Positions 54,300-62,747 of a DNA stretch of 64,000 nucleotides are shown in pieces. Location: assembly GCA_029719485.1 (NCBI GenBank), contig CP120722.1, forward strand, positions 1,860,001-1,924,000, written 5' to 3'. This DNA comes from Kiritimatiellota bacterium B12222 (GTDB lineage: Bacteria; Verrucomicrobiota; Kiritimatiellia; SS1-B-03-39; UBA6053). How positions within the stretch are numbered: the stretch's first letter is position 1; every line of letters begins with the position of its first letter. A program made the translations under genes and the position numbers. The notes beneath the pieces were generated by a model. It was not told the DNA's origin, made no database searches, and was given only the letters and a program-made list of their open reading frames with translations.

Positions 54300-55727
54300 A
54301 TGTGGGTTATGAAAAAACGTCCTCATGTCTTATTTATGGTGGTAGATGATTTGAGACCCTTGTTGGGGTGTTACGGTCATAAAGAAATGAAAACCCCGCA
54401 TTTGGACCGCTTGGCGTCTGAGGGAGTTTTATTTGAGCGCAATTTAAGTCAGGTGCCGATTTGTATGGCTTCCCGTGCGAGTTTTATGACTTCACAGAAA
54501 CCGTTTAAGCACCAGATTTATAATTGTAAGACGGTTGCGGAATTGATGCCGGATCTCCCGACGCTGAATCAGCATTTTGCTTCAGCGGGTTATCGGGTGA
54601 AAGGCACGGGTAAGGTGTATCATCATGGATCTGATAATGAATCTCAATTTGGGGATGGGTATACGCAAACCACGGGAGAGGCTTTTGGGCGGGGATATTT
54701 AACGGAGGCCTCCCGTAAGCTGATCGATGAAAATAGTCGGGAGCGGGAAGCGCGTGGTTTGGGGCCTGAGGATCCCCTTGGTGGACGGGGCCCCTGCACG
54801 GAAATCGGGCCACCGGATGAAGAAAAATATCCCGATGGTGCGATTGCGGCTTGGGGTGTTGAGCAGTTGAGGGAGCTTAAAAATACCGAAGATCCTTTTT
54901 TTCTCGCATTGGGTTGGCGCAAACCCCATCTACCTTTCGTAGCGCCTCAATCCTATTGGGACCTGTATGATCCTGAAATGCTTCCTTTTCCTGAAAATGA
55001 TTTTATGCCCGAGGATATGCCGGAATATACGAAGGGCTACCACTACTCTGAATTGCGAAATTACGTGGATGTGCCTTATGGTCAGGAGCCTTTGTCGGAA
55101 GCCTTGGATCGGCGCTTGTTGCAAGGGTATCGCGCTTGTGTGTCCTTTTTAGATGCGCAAGTTGGTAAGGTGTTACAGGCCTTAGATGAAAATGGTTTGA
55201 GGGAAGACACGGTGGTGGTGTTTATGGTCGATCATGGCTTTCAATTGCGAGAGCATGATCTGTTTTGCAAGCATACGGCGTTTATGACTTCTTATCATGT
55301 GCCGATGTTGGTGAGGGCGCCCGGCGTAACGGAGGTGGGCGGACGCATTGCAGGTTTGTCTGAAAATATTGATATTTTCCCCACCCTCTGTGAGCTTTGC
55401 GGGTTGGATCAGCCGGCGGAAATCGATGGGGAAAGTCGCGTGAACTGGTTGCGTACTCCGTCGCTTGGAGGCAAGGAGGCGGCCTTTAGTGTGTGGGGCG
55501 TGAGTAAGCGTGAGGATCCTGAACAAGTCATTGTGGGCTACACGGTGGTGACGGATCGTTATCGCTATACTGAATGGACGCATAACGCCAGTGGTGAGGT
55601 GAAGGCCCGCGAATTATTCAGGTTGGAATATGATCCTTTAGAGACGTTGAATCTTGCTGGTCGTGATGAGTATGTGGAGGTGATGCAGGGGTTAAGTCTG
55701 TTGATTTCGGATTGGCGAGCCGATTGA
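54300..55727 (+). CDS. Sulfatase (iduronate-2-sulfatase-like)
   Basis: A 475-residue type I sulfatase that removes sulfate from a sulfated polysaccharide. N-terminal VDDLRPLLGCYG supplies metal-binding Asp residues. The formylglycine motif is Cys55-Met-Ala57-Ser-Arg59 (ICMASRASFMTS): Cys and Arg are kept but the central Pro is Ala, and the following TG is TS. Cys-x-Ala-x-Arg is a variant known to be accepted by anaerobic-type maturases, so it may still be active. Later motifs LALGWRKPHLPFVAP and VVVFMVDHGFQLREHDLFCKHTAF fit the iduronate-2-sulfatase branch. There is no clear signal peptide. It converges on a decayed glycosidase pseudogene. Confidence 0.87.
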   Translation: MWVMKKRPHVLFMVVDDLRPLLGCYGHKEMKTPHLDRLASEGVLFERNLSQVPICMASRASFMTSQKPFKHQIYNCKTVAELMPDLPTLNQHFASAGYRVKGTGKVYHHGSDNESQFGDGYTQTTGEAFGRGYLTEASRKLIDENSREREARGLGPEDPLGGRGPCTEIGPPDEEKYPDGAIAAWGVEQLRELKNTEDPFFLALGWRKPHLPFVAPQSYWDLYDPEMLPFPENDFMPEDMPEYTKGYHYSELRNYVDVPYGQEPLSEALDRRLLQGYRACVSFLDAQVGKVLQALDENGLREDTVVVFMVDHGFQLREHDLFCKHTAFMTSYHVPMLVRAPGVTEVGGRIAGLSENIDIFPTLCELCGLDQPAEIDGESRVNWLRTPSLGGKEAAFSVWGVSKREDPEQVIVGYTVVTDRYRYTEWTHNASGEVKARELFRLEYDPLETLNLAGRDEYVEVMQGLSLLISDWRAD

Positions 55728-56282
55728 GAACGGGCCAGGGCTTGGAACTTCACAGTTTTGATGAAGACTTCGGCGAGAGCAAGACCTTCTTCTCCTCGAA
55801 AACTGTAGAGCATATAAATGAGATTTCTTTCGCGATAGATGGCGGGGTCTCTGAGTTCCTGAGTAGCTGTGGCGTAGCCCGCGTTGGAAGGGGTGAGAGG
55901 GTAGTGTATACCTTCTTCACGGGTCGCGGGAGGTAGGACGTCGACGGGTGCAGATTTCCTCCAGGTTTCCCCGTCGTGGTTCATTTCTATCCGTACGCAG
56001 AGGATGCGTTCGGGGGCATCTTGTTTGTGGGTGCAGCAAAGGTACATGCTGTCGCCTTCCATGGGCATGGCGCTGCCCATGGGATGTGTGTTTGCCTCCG
56101 TGATGTCCAAAATAGAGGTAGTGTGTCCCCATGGGGCTTTCGATCCATTTCGGTACAGGAATGAGGCTGGGTCCGTTTATATTACCGTCTAGGGATACAT
56201 GATCACGCATGTGGATCAGAGGACTATTTTTAACTCTTTTTATGGTAATTCCTGGAGGGGGAATGGGCGGAGGATGGAGCAT
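55728..56282 (-). pseudogene. Decayed glycosidase-like beta-propeller gene
   Basis: Remains of a GH43/GH32-like hydrolase in two frames. From 56282 the first frame gives IPPPGITIKRVKNSPLIHM, then LDGNINGPSLIPVPKWIESPMGTHYLYFGHHGG, the usual N-terminal blade. At about 56100 a second frame continues with GSAMPMEGDSMYLCCTHK and DAPERILCVRIEM, VDVLPPATREEGIHYPL, and ELRDPAIY...IYMLYSFRGEEGLALAEV, which are C-terminal blades of the same family. The central blades are missing, and the junction is out of frame, so the protein is dead. Recognisable sequence ends near 55745; the second frame stays open into the sulfatase. Family comparison is from memory. Confidence 0.75.
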
Positions 56283-56442
56283 GTTTTGCAGGGAAATCGG
56301 TCAAAAATAGAACAGAAAAGTCGCTGTGAAAATTGAATTAACCTTAAATGTAAACGTTATCAAGGGTAAGGTGAAGCTGGGTGAGGTGCAGATAAGGTGC
56401 TTCGCGCTGGAATTAGTGGGGGTTTCATGCTAAAGCCCCGCC

Positions 56443-58722
56443 ATGGCAAAAGATAATGTCGATTTAATTTGTGATATTGGAGAGTTGGCTGGCCTTTTTG
56501 AAAAGAGCCAAAGCCTTTCTGATTTCTTGCAGTCTGCAGTGAGTATTGTTGCGTTTCACATGCGCGCGGCTGTGTGCAGTATTTATTTGTATGATGCTGA
56601 CCGCGAAGTGCTTACTTTGGCCGCGACGCAGGGGCTGAATACAGATGGTGTCGGCAAAGTCAGCTTGAAGCTGGGCGAAGGTATCGTGGGAACTGCGATG
56701 AAGGAATTGCGCCCGATCTGTGAAGGTCATGGATCACTCAATCCCAATTTCAAACCCATCGAAGGGATTTTCGAAGAGAACTATGAAGCCTTTTTGGCTG
56801 TGCCTATTTTATTGCGTGGGGTGATGCGGGTAGGGGTGTTGGTGACTCAGGATCCGCAACCCAATTATTTTCATAAAAATGATATTAAAGCGCTGCGTGC
56901 CATTTCATCTCAATTGGCGGTGGTGATTGAAAACGCCAAGTTGTTAATGTCATTGCATGAGGCTGAACAGCGTTTGCCCGAAGAGCCTAAGGTGGAAGAG
57001 GTTCATAAGCAACCTGCTTTTGTAAAAGGGGTCACGGCCTCTTCTGGGGTGGTGCGGGGAACGGCTGTGATTTTAGATGGTCACGGATATGATGTGTTGG
57101 TTGCTCCGGGTGAAACGGATGATGTGTCTTCTCCGGGCTTGGAAGATTTTGAAATTGCGTTGCAGGAGTCGATCTCTCAGTTGACTATTTTGCAAAATCG
57201 CATGGAGGAACGTTTAGGTGACGTAGCGTCGTTGATTTTTAATGCGCACTTGCTGATTTTAAAAGATGAGGGTTTTAGTGGGGAAATGCGCAAATTGATT
57301 GCGCAGGGTACCTCTGCTGATCGAGCAGTCACCTCGGTGGTGAACGACTATATTGGCTTATTTTCGAAGAGTAAAAATCCACGTCTGCAGGAAAAAGTAC
57401 TGGATGTGAAAGATTTGGGTCACCGTCTGTTGCGTAATATTCAGCAACACGGTGAAGATTCAGGTGATTATTCGGGTCAAATCTTGATTGCCAAAGAGTT
57501 GGTGCCCTCGGATGTTTTGAAATTTGCGGCCCAGAATGTGGAAGGGATCGTCATTGTACAAGGTGGCGTAACGGCTCACATCAGTATTCTGGCGCGTTCC
57601 TTGCGGGTGCCTATGGTGTTTGTCGAAAACGAACGCATCTTGGATGTGGAACCCGGCATTTTGATTTTGATTGATGCCAATCAAGGCACTTTGTTTCTCG
57701 ATCCCGAGCCGGCGGTCCTCAAGCAGTATGATTCGCTGGTCAATCGTCAGGAGACGGAACGCAAGTCTGTATTGCCTGAAACCTTCACCATGGATGGGAC
57801 CAAAATCAAGGTGCTGTCTAATGTAAACTTGTTGAGTGATATTGAATTTGCGATTGAAAATCAGGCTGAAGGAATTGGTCTGTATCGCAGTGAGTTTCCT
57901 TTCATTATTCGCAATGAATTCCCGAGTGAAGAAGCGCAACGTTTGATTTACGAACGCATTTTTAATGGGATGCCCGGGAAAGAAGTGGTGTTGCGCACCT
58001 TGGATGTGGGGGGGGACAAAAAGTTGCCGTATCACCAGCATGACGAAGAGGCTAATCCTTTCCTTGGGCTACGGGCCATCCGTTTCTCTTTGAAAAATTT
58101 AGGTATATTCAAACAGCAGTTACGGGCCATGTTGCGTGCGGGTGCCGATCGTCAACTGAAAATTATGTTTCCGTTTATCTCCTCGGTGGATGACTTTTTA
58201 GAAGCCAAAGAGGTGATGATGGAGTGCATCATGGAATTGGAATCCGAAGGCTTGCCTTACAACCCCAATCCTCAAGTAGGGCTGATGGTTGAATTGCCAG
58301 CGGCGGTTGAGATCATTGATGAATTGGCGGAAGCTGCTGATTTCTTCAGTATTGGTACCAATGATTTGATTCAGTACTTGTTGGCCGTTGATCGGACCAA
58401 TGAATCCGTCAGTTCGATGTATGTCTGCCATCACCCCGCGGTATTGCGGGCGGTGTATCGTATTGTGAATTCAGCGATTCATAACGACGTAGATGTTTCC
58501 GTATGTGGAGACATGGCGTTGAATGAAGATATGCTTAAATTCCTGATTGGGATTGGGGTGCGCAAGATCAGTATTGATCCGCAACAAATTCCCAGAGTGC
58601 AGGCGTTTCTCTGCAGTTTACATACTGAAGAAGCCCGACGTCATGCCCGCAAATTATTGCGTTTTGGCACGCTACGTGAAGTCAACGCCTTTTTGACCAG
58701 CGTTGATGGCGAAAGTGCGTAA
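56443..58722 (+). CDS. ptsP: PEP-phosphotransferase enzyme I-Ntr (GAF-EI fusion)
   Basis: First phosphotransferase of the nitrogen-type PTS, moving phosphate from phosphoenolpyruvate to an NPr protein. The 759-residue protein has an N-terminal GAF domain (about 15-165), the EI N-domain, the phosphohistidine His379 in GGVTAHISILARSL, and the PEP-binding C-domain with EGIGLYRSEFPF, RTLDVGGDKKLPY, VELPAAVEI, SIGTNDLIQYLLAVDR and VCGDMA, including the catalytic Cys. No NPr or EIIA-Ntr gene is in the window. It is divergent from the pseudogene; a B-type repeat-like GTGCTTCGCGCTGG is in its leader at 56397-56410. Confidence 0.93.
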   Translation: MAKDNVDLICDIGELAGLFEKSQSLSDFLQSAVSIVAFHMRAAVCSIYLYDADREVLTLAATQGLNTDGVGKVSLKLGEGIVGTAMKELRPICEGHGSLNPNFKPIEGIFEENYEAFLAVPILLRGVMRVGVLVTQDPQPNYFHKNDIKALRAISSQLAVVIENAKLLMSLHEAEQRLPEEPKVEEVHKQPAFVKGVTASSGVVRGTAVILDGHGYDVLVAPGETDDVSSPGLEDFEIALQESISQLTILQNRMEERLGDVASLIFNAHLLILKDEGFSGEMRKLIAQGTSADRAVTSVVNDYIGLFSKSKNPRLQEKVLDVKDLGHRLLRNIQQHGEDSGDYSGQILIAKELVPSDVLKFAAQNVEGIVIVQGGVTAHISILARSLRVPMVFVENERILDVEPGILILIDANQGTLFLDPEPAVLKQYDSLVNRQETERKSVLPETFTMDGTKIKVLSNVNLLSDIEFAIENQAEGIGLYRSEFPFIIRNEFPSEEAQRLIYERIFNGMPGKEVVLRTLDVGGDKKLPYHQHDEEANPFLGLRAIRFSLKNLGIFKQQLRAMLRAGADRQLKIMFPFISSVDDFLEAKEVMMECIMELESEGLPYNPNPQVGLMVELPAAVEIIDELAEAADFFSIGTNDLIQYLLAVDRTNESVSSMYVCHHPAVLRAVYRIVNSAIHNDVDVSVCGDMALNEDMLKFLIGIGVRKISIDPQQIPRVQAFLCSLHTEEARRHARKLLRFGTLREVNAFLTSVDGESA

Positions 58723-58728
58723 GAGGCG

Positions 58729-58748
58729 AAGCGGCTTATTCGCCGCTT
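58729..58748. terminator. Hairpin between ptsP and the YfgM-like gene
   Basis: AAGCGGC (58729-58735) pairs with GCCGCTT (58742-58748) across the convergent junction and includes the stop codon of the YfgM-like gene. A few T follow only weakly. Confidence 0.4.
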
Positions 58749-59374
58749 TCGTCAGTTGAACGTTCAAGCTTACGGCTAACGACTTGCCCGAATACGCGGG
58801 CTTGTTCTGACCATGCGCTCTCAGGGTAGTCGGCTTGGATCAAGTCATAAATCGCCAAAGCCTTTGCATTCTGACCCTGTTTCTCAAAAATCCGGGCCTG
58901 GCCCAACAGTGCTTGTTGGAACAAAAGATCCTCTGAGGTCACGCTTTGAAATCCGCTCATGGCGGTTTCCAGTTCGCCTAGTCCTTCCTGACTCATCCAC
59001 ACCCCCCATTGGGCATTGAAGGCCATGGGATGAGAAGGGTAGGCTTCAACAAAAAGTTCGTACTGCGTCAACGCGGATTCAAAGTTGCCCTGATTAAAGT
59101 ACATCGAGGCCGCTTGTAAACGTGCGAGGGGCGCTTCGGGTTGTTTAGGAAAGGAATCGGCCACAAGTTCGAGTGCATCTGCCGTGGTGGCTTGGGTGTA
59201 GGCTTGGAGTACTTCCGAGCGGATATTATTTTTTTGACCTTGGTTCCACATAAATGCGGTCGCGCCTAAGAGGATGACCGCAGTAACGGGAGCCAACCAG
59301 CGGAAATGTTTATCCCATTGAATGGTTTCTTCTGATTCATGATGAGAGGTAGTTGCGGTGGGCGTATTGGACAT
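58736..59374 (-). CDS. YfgM-like membrane-anchored TPR protein
   Basis: A 212-residue protein with one N-terminal transmembrane helix (about 27-45, LAPVTAVILLGATAFMW) and periplasmic tetratricopeptide repeats (80-200; YFNQGNFESALTQYELFVEAYPSHP is a clear repeat in its frame). The layout equals YfgM, the ancillary SecYEG-associated chaperone partner, although the usual neighbour BamB is absent. A general TPR scaffold is an alternative. Confidence 0.75.
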   Translation of the reverse strand: MSNTPTATTSHHESEETIQWDKHFRWLAPVTAVILLGATAFMWNQGQKNNIRSEVLQAYTQATTADALELVADSFPKQPEAPLARLQAASMYFNQGNFESALTQYELFVEAYPSHPMAFNAQWGVWMSQEGLGELETAMSGFQSVTSEDLLFQQALLGQARIFEKQGQNAKALAIYDLIQADYPESAWSEQARVFGQVVSRKLERSTDESGE

Positions 59375-59495
59375 AAATAAATTCCTGACTTCAATGTTGA
59401 AGGCGTTTCCTAATCAGGCCAAAGCCGATTGGGCAAGCTTCAATTCTCATAACTCGGTACTGGACAGCTCTGTGATTTAAGGCAACAAGGGGGGT

Positions 59496-60242
59496 ATGCG
59501 TAGTTTGTTTCTTTGTTTTCTCGGTATTTATGGTTGTAGTTTTTTATGGGCTACTGAGCTGATTACCCGTCTGCATTCCTTTGAGTATGCGACGCCTGAA
59601 TTGGTGGAGAGGCAAATTAGGCAATTGGTACCGGAACCTCAAAGAGTTTCGGTTAATGCTGACGCGCATCAGGTGATCGTGATTGCGGATGAACAGACGC
59701 ATCAGAAAATCAGCTCTATGTTAACCGAATTGGGGCGTCCGCCCATGCAGTTGCAGTTCCATGTTCGGCATAATCGGGACAGTTATCGTTTTGCGGTTGC
59801 AGATGCGGTGCCGATTACGTTAGCGGTCACTCAAACGCCGAGTGTGCAGACGGTGGAGATGGCGCGGGCACGTTTGGACCCTGAAGATCGGGAACTTCCT
59901 GTGGTAGGGGCCGCACTCAATGCCCATGTGATTCTGTTGCGCGAGGACCCGCCCTTGGCCAGAATGAGGGTGACGCCTGCAGTAATATTTGGCATATTGG
60001 CACCATATGAAGTGGTCAATTTTCCCGATTTGGCGATGGATTTTTTGATCGATACGCGCGGTTATGTCGAGTTGAAGGAAAAGTTGAGTTCGCATAATTT
60101 TTATCAGATCTTTTTTCAATCCCAGCCCGATCCTCATGCGGCCCCGCGTCCGGTAAGTTTGTTGTTGTCCTTTGAAGGCTTGGTGTCTGAGGCCCCAGTG
60201 TCTGATGCCCCTGTGGAAGGGATCAATGAAGAAGACGATTGA
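59496..60242 (+). CDS. Exported protein with secretin N-like domain
   Basis: A 248-residue exported protein with a signal peptide (SLFLCFLGIYGCSFLWA). Residues 25-95 resemble the N1-type domain of secretins: RLHSFEYATPELVERQIRQLV, then VSVNADAHQVIVIADEQTHQKI and a PPMQLQFHVR strand. The secretin beta barrel is absent. The rest is beta-rich and ends in an acidic tail (EGINEEDD). It could be a soluble partner of a secretion system such as the GspE-encoded one. An AAGGGG ribosome-binding site precedes the start; the NUDIX gene begins inside its last 17 bases. Confidence 0.7.
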   Translation: MRSLFLCFLGIYGCSFLWATELITRLHSFEYATPELVERQIRQLVPEPQRVSVNADAHQVIVIADEQTHQKISSMLTELGRPPMQLQFHVRHNRDSYRFAVADAVPITLAVTQTPSVQTVEMARARLDPEDRELPVVGAALNAHVILLREDPPLARMRVTPAVIFGILAPYEVVNFPDLAMDFLIDTRGYVELKEKLSSHNFYQIFFQSQPDPHAAPRPVSLLLSFEGLVSEAPVSDAPVEGINEEDD

Positions 60243-60777
60243 GCCTTGGACCTGTTTATCCCGCGAAACCGTTTTTGAGCATTCGCCGTGGTTGACGATT
60301 GAGTCTCATCATTTGCGACTGCCTGGAGGGAAAGAAATTTCCGATTGGAAGTGGGTAAAGACGCCCGATTTTATCAATGTGGTGGCGGTGGATACGGAAG
60401 GGCTTTTTCATTGTTTTCGCCAACAGAAATATGCGGTGAAAGGAATTACGCTGGCGATAACGGGTGGCTATATCGATGCGGGGGAGGATCCGATTGTGGC
60501 CGCTCAACGTGAATTAACTGAGGAGACGAGGTTGGTGTCGGCGGAGTGGACCGCATTGGGGGCGTACCCGATTGATGGCAATCGCGGATCGGGAACGGGG
60601 CATTTGTTTTTGGCGGAACTGTGTCAGTATGTTGGCGGGGAAGTCAACGATGATTTGGAGGATCAGGAAAAGATTTTGCTCACGCGGAGTGAGGTCAAAG
60701 AGGCTTTATGTGCAGGCGAGTTTGGGGTGATGCCTTGGGTCGCGGCACTGGCACTGGCATTAGTGCGGTTGTCGTAG
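60226..60777 (+). CDS. NUDIX hydrolase, ADP-ribose-pyrophosphatase-like
   Basis: A 183-residue NUDIX enzyme. The Nudix box fits fully: GYIDAGE, seven residues, then RELTEET. The N-terminal strand arrangement (WLTIESHHLRLPGG and WVKTPDFINVVAVD) resembles ADP-ribose/ADP-sugar pyrophosphatases. The start at 60226 with GGAAGG upstream overlaps the previous gene by 17 bases, so the pair is coupled. Its end overlaps the convergent DMT transporter gene by 18 bases. Confidence 0.88.
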   Translation: MKKTIEPWTCLSRETVFEHSPWLTIESHHLRLPGGKEISDWKWVKTPDFINVVAVDTEGLFHCFRQQKYAVKGITLAITGGYIDAGEDPIVAAQRELTEETRLVSAEWTALGAYPIDGNRGSGTGHLFLAELCQYVGGEVNDDLEDQEKILLTRSEVKEALCAGEFGVMPWVAALALALVRLS

Positions 60778-61656
60778 ATTTCTACGGGATGTTGCAGGTT
60801 TGTCGGTAAAGAATTTCGCGGCGATCAGACCTGTGAAGGCAATTAAAGAGCCTCCGATGATGATGCGTGGCGTTAAGGGTTCCTGCAGTGCCAACCACCC
60901 TACAATGGATGCGGAGACGATTTGTACCGGCGAAATTTGCCCCATAAGGGTGGCTGAGATATTTCGGAGGCTGGATAACAGGATGGTGTGGCAAAGGGCG
61001 GTCACGAAGAGACCTAAAAACAACACGCCGTAAAGGGTGGAGGCTTGCCACTGCCAGGGGGGTGGGGCTTGCAGGGTAAGGGGGCTGAGGCCAAGTACGA
61101 TCACGGTGAGCGACCACAGCATGGTGCTGATGCCCGGGAGTTCCTTGAGTCGATGATGAACCAGCACCACTCTGCCCGCCCATAAGGTTGCTGAAAGCAT
61201 GCCGATGAATACCCCGGGTAAATAGTCTTTGGAAGCGCCGGTGAGAGGCGTGAGTAAGATCACTCCTCCGAGGGTGATCACTGTGACTATTAAATCACGG
61301 GTCAGGGGTTTTCGTTTTTGGATGAAGGCTTCCAGCAAGGTTGCAAATACCGGAAAGGTATAGAAGCTGATCATGCCCAAGGCGACGGTACTGTAGGTGA
61401 TGGCAAAAAACAAACTGATCCAATGCAGGCCCGTAAGCAGGCCCACCGCAATTACGCTGGGCCACAATCGTTTGGGGACGGCGAGAGGGCTTTTGCGGAT
61501 AAGCGCGTAAAGTAGTAATCCGGGGAGAGCTACTGCGACGCGGTACCACACCAAGGTGGGTGGAGGCAGAGGAATGGTTTGAACAACCGTAATGCCAGCG
61601 CCCATGAAAATCACCGCGATATAGGCCTGAATCAGGCCACGGCGACGGGCATTCAT
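60760..61656 (-). CDS. EamA/DMT-family transporter
   Basis: A 298-residue inner-membrane protein with ten hydrophobic helices, arranged as two EamA repeats, each starting with a conserved WYR/ALWAG-like segment (TLVWYRVAVALPGLLLYALI and ATLWAGRVVLV). The family exports metabolites, amino acids or nucleotide sugars; no substrate can be named. Its ATG overlaps the GT4 gene stop by 4 bases; both lie in one operon with the phosphoglycerate mutase gene upstream. Confidence 0.88.
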   Translation of the reverse strand: MNARRRGLIQAYIAVIFMGAGITVVQTIPLPPPTLVWYRVAVALPGLLLYALIRKSPLAVPKRLWPSVIAVGLLTGLHWISLFFAITYSTVALGMISFYTFPVFATLLEAFIQKRKPLTRDLIVTVITLGGVILLTPLTGASKDYLPGVFIGMLSATLWAGRVVLVHHRLKELPGISTMLWSLTVIVLGLSPLTLQAPPPWQWQASTLYGVLFLGLFVTALCHTILLSSLRNISATLMGQISPVQIVSASIVGWLALQEPLTPRIIIGGSLIAFTGLIAAKFFTDKPATSRRNLRQPH

Positions 61657-62747
61657 GGCTTGAGTATTTTCGCCATGCCTTGCATGAAATGATCGACATC
61701 AAATTTTTCGGCACGTGCACGGATTTTCGCACGATCCCAGTTGATTGCGGCGGCTTCGCTTAAAGTTTTGTTGAGCGCATCCGGAGTTTGGGGGTGAAAA
61801 AAGCAGCCGGTTTCTCCAGAGACGACGGTTTCGGTAACCCCACCGCGTCCATAGGCAATCACGGGGGTTCCGCAGGCCATGGCTTCGACGGGAACGATCC
61901 CATAATCTTCTTCACCCGGGAAAATTAAGAAGCGGCACTGCTGATAGTGCTTACGCAATTCTTCGTCGGGTTGTCGCCCTAGAAATTCAATGTTGGGTCC
62001 TGCCATTTTTTTGAGTTCTTCGAGGCCTGATCCACTTCCCATCACTTTAAGCGGGGTTCCGCTTTCGGTATAGGCGCGAATGGCAAGGTCTACTTTTTTA
62101 TAGGGAACCATGGCGCTGATGAGAAAGTCATAGTCCTGCCGCGGGGCGTCGCCAGGGCTGAAAAAGGTGGTGTCGGCAGGGGGGTAGACCACGTCGGCAT
62201 CGCGTCCGTAAAACTCTTTAATGCGTGTTCGAACATGTTCGGATATGGCCACGAAACGATCCACGCGAACGGCAGTTTTTTTATCCCAAATTCGTAATGC
62301 GCCCAATAATGGTTTTAAGAATGCACGTTTGAGGGGGTTGGGGAAATAATCTTCGTGAAACAACCAGGCGTATCGCATGGGGGTGAAGCAATAGCAGACC
62401 TGTCGGGTGCCGGGGGAGGTGCGAATACTTTTTGCGACACAGTGGCTGGTGCTGACCACGACATCCAAATCTGCGGAAGGTTTCCATGCCTTGGTCATGA
62501 GCGGCATGAGGGGGAGAAAGTTACGGTAGGAATCGAAAATGCCGGGCACTTTCTGCAAAGGACTGGTGTGGATGGGATGGGTGTTGATCTTGTCTGATAC
62601 GGCGTCTTGGTTATAGATCAAGGTATAGATGGGGGCGTCGGGGAAGGCGTCGGCCAGCAATTCCAATACGCGTTCGCCCCCGCGCATTCCGGTGAGCCAA
62701 TCATGACAAAGTCCGGCTTGAATACCGGAAAAATCTGCGTCGCTCAT
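61653..62747 (-). CDS. GT4 glycosyltransferase, WbaZ-like
   Basis: A 364-residue family 4 glycosyltransferase. The N-terminal lobe begins CHDWLTGMRGGERVLELLADAF, typical of mannosyltransferases such as WbaZ. The donor site is IEFLGRQPDEELRKHYQQCRFLIFPGEEDYGIVPVEAMACGTPVIAY, quoted across consecutive segments, with the EDYG-E pair (EX7E). The start at 62747 overlaps the stop of the upstream gene by 4 bases; a start 30 bases earlier would lie inside that gene. It probably adds a hexose to a surface polysaccharide. ATGA overlaps link three genes. Confidence 0.9.
   Translation of the reverse strand: MSDADFSGIQAGLCHDWLTGMRGGERVLELLADAFPDAPIYTLIYNQDAVSDKINTHPIHTSPLQKVPGIFDSYRNFLPLMPLMTKAWKPSADLDVVVSTSHCVAKSIRTSPGTRQVCYCFTPMRYAWLFHEDYFPNPLKRAFLKPLLGALRIWDKKTAVRVDRFVAISEHVRTRIKEFYGRDADVVYPPADTTFFSPGDAPRQDYDFLISAMVPYKKVDLAIRAYTESGTPLKVMGSGSGLEELKKMAGPNIEFLGRQPDEELRKHYQQCRFLIFPGEEDYGIVPVEAMACGTPVIAYGRGGVTETVVSGETGCFFHPQTPDALNKTLSEAAAINWDRAKIRARAEKFDVDHFMQGMAKILKP

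Noticed and set aside
56397..56410. A further type B repeat in the ptsP leader
   Set aside because: Only the inner GTGC-TTC-GCGC core is present; the outer arms do not pair, so it may be chance.
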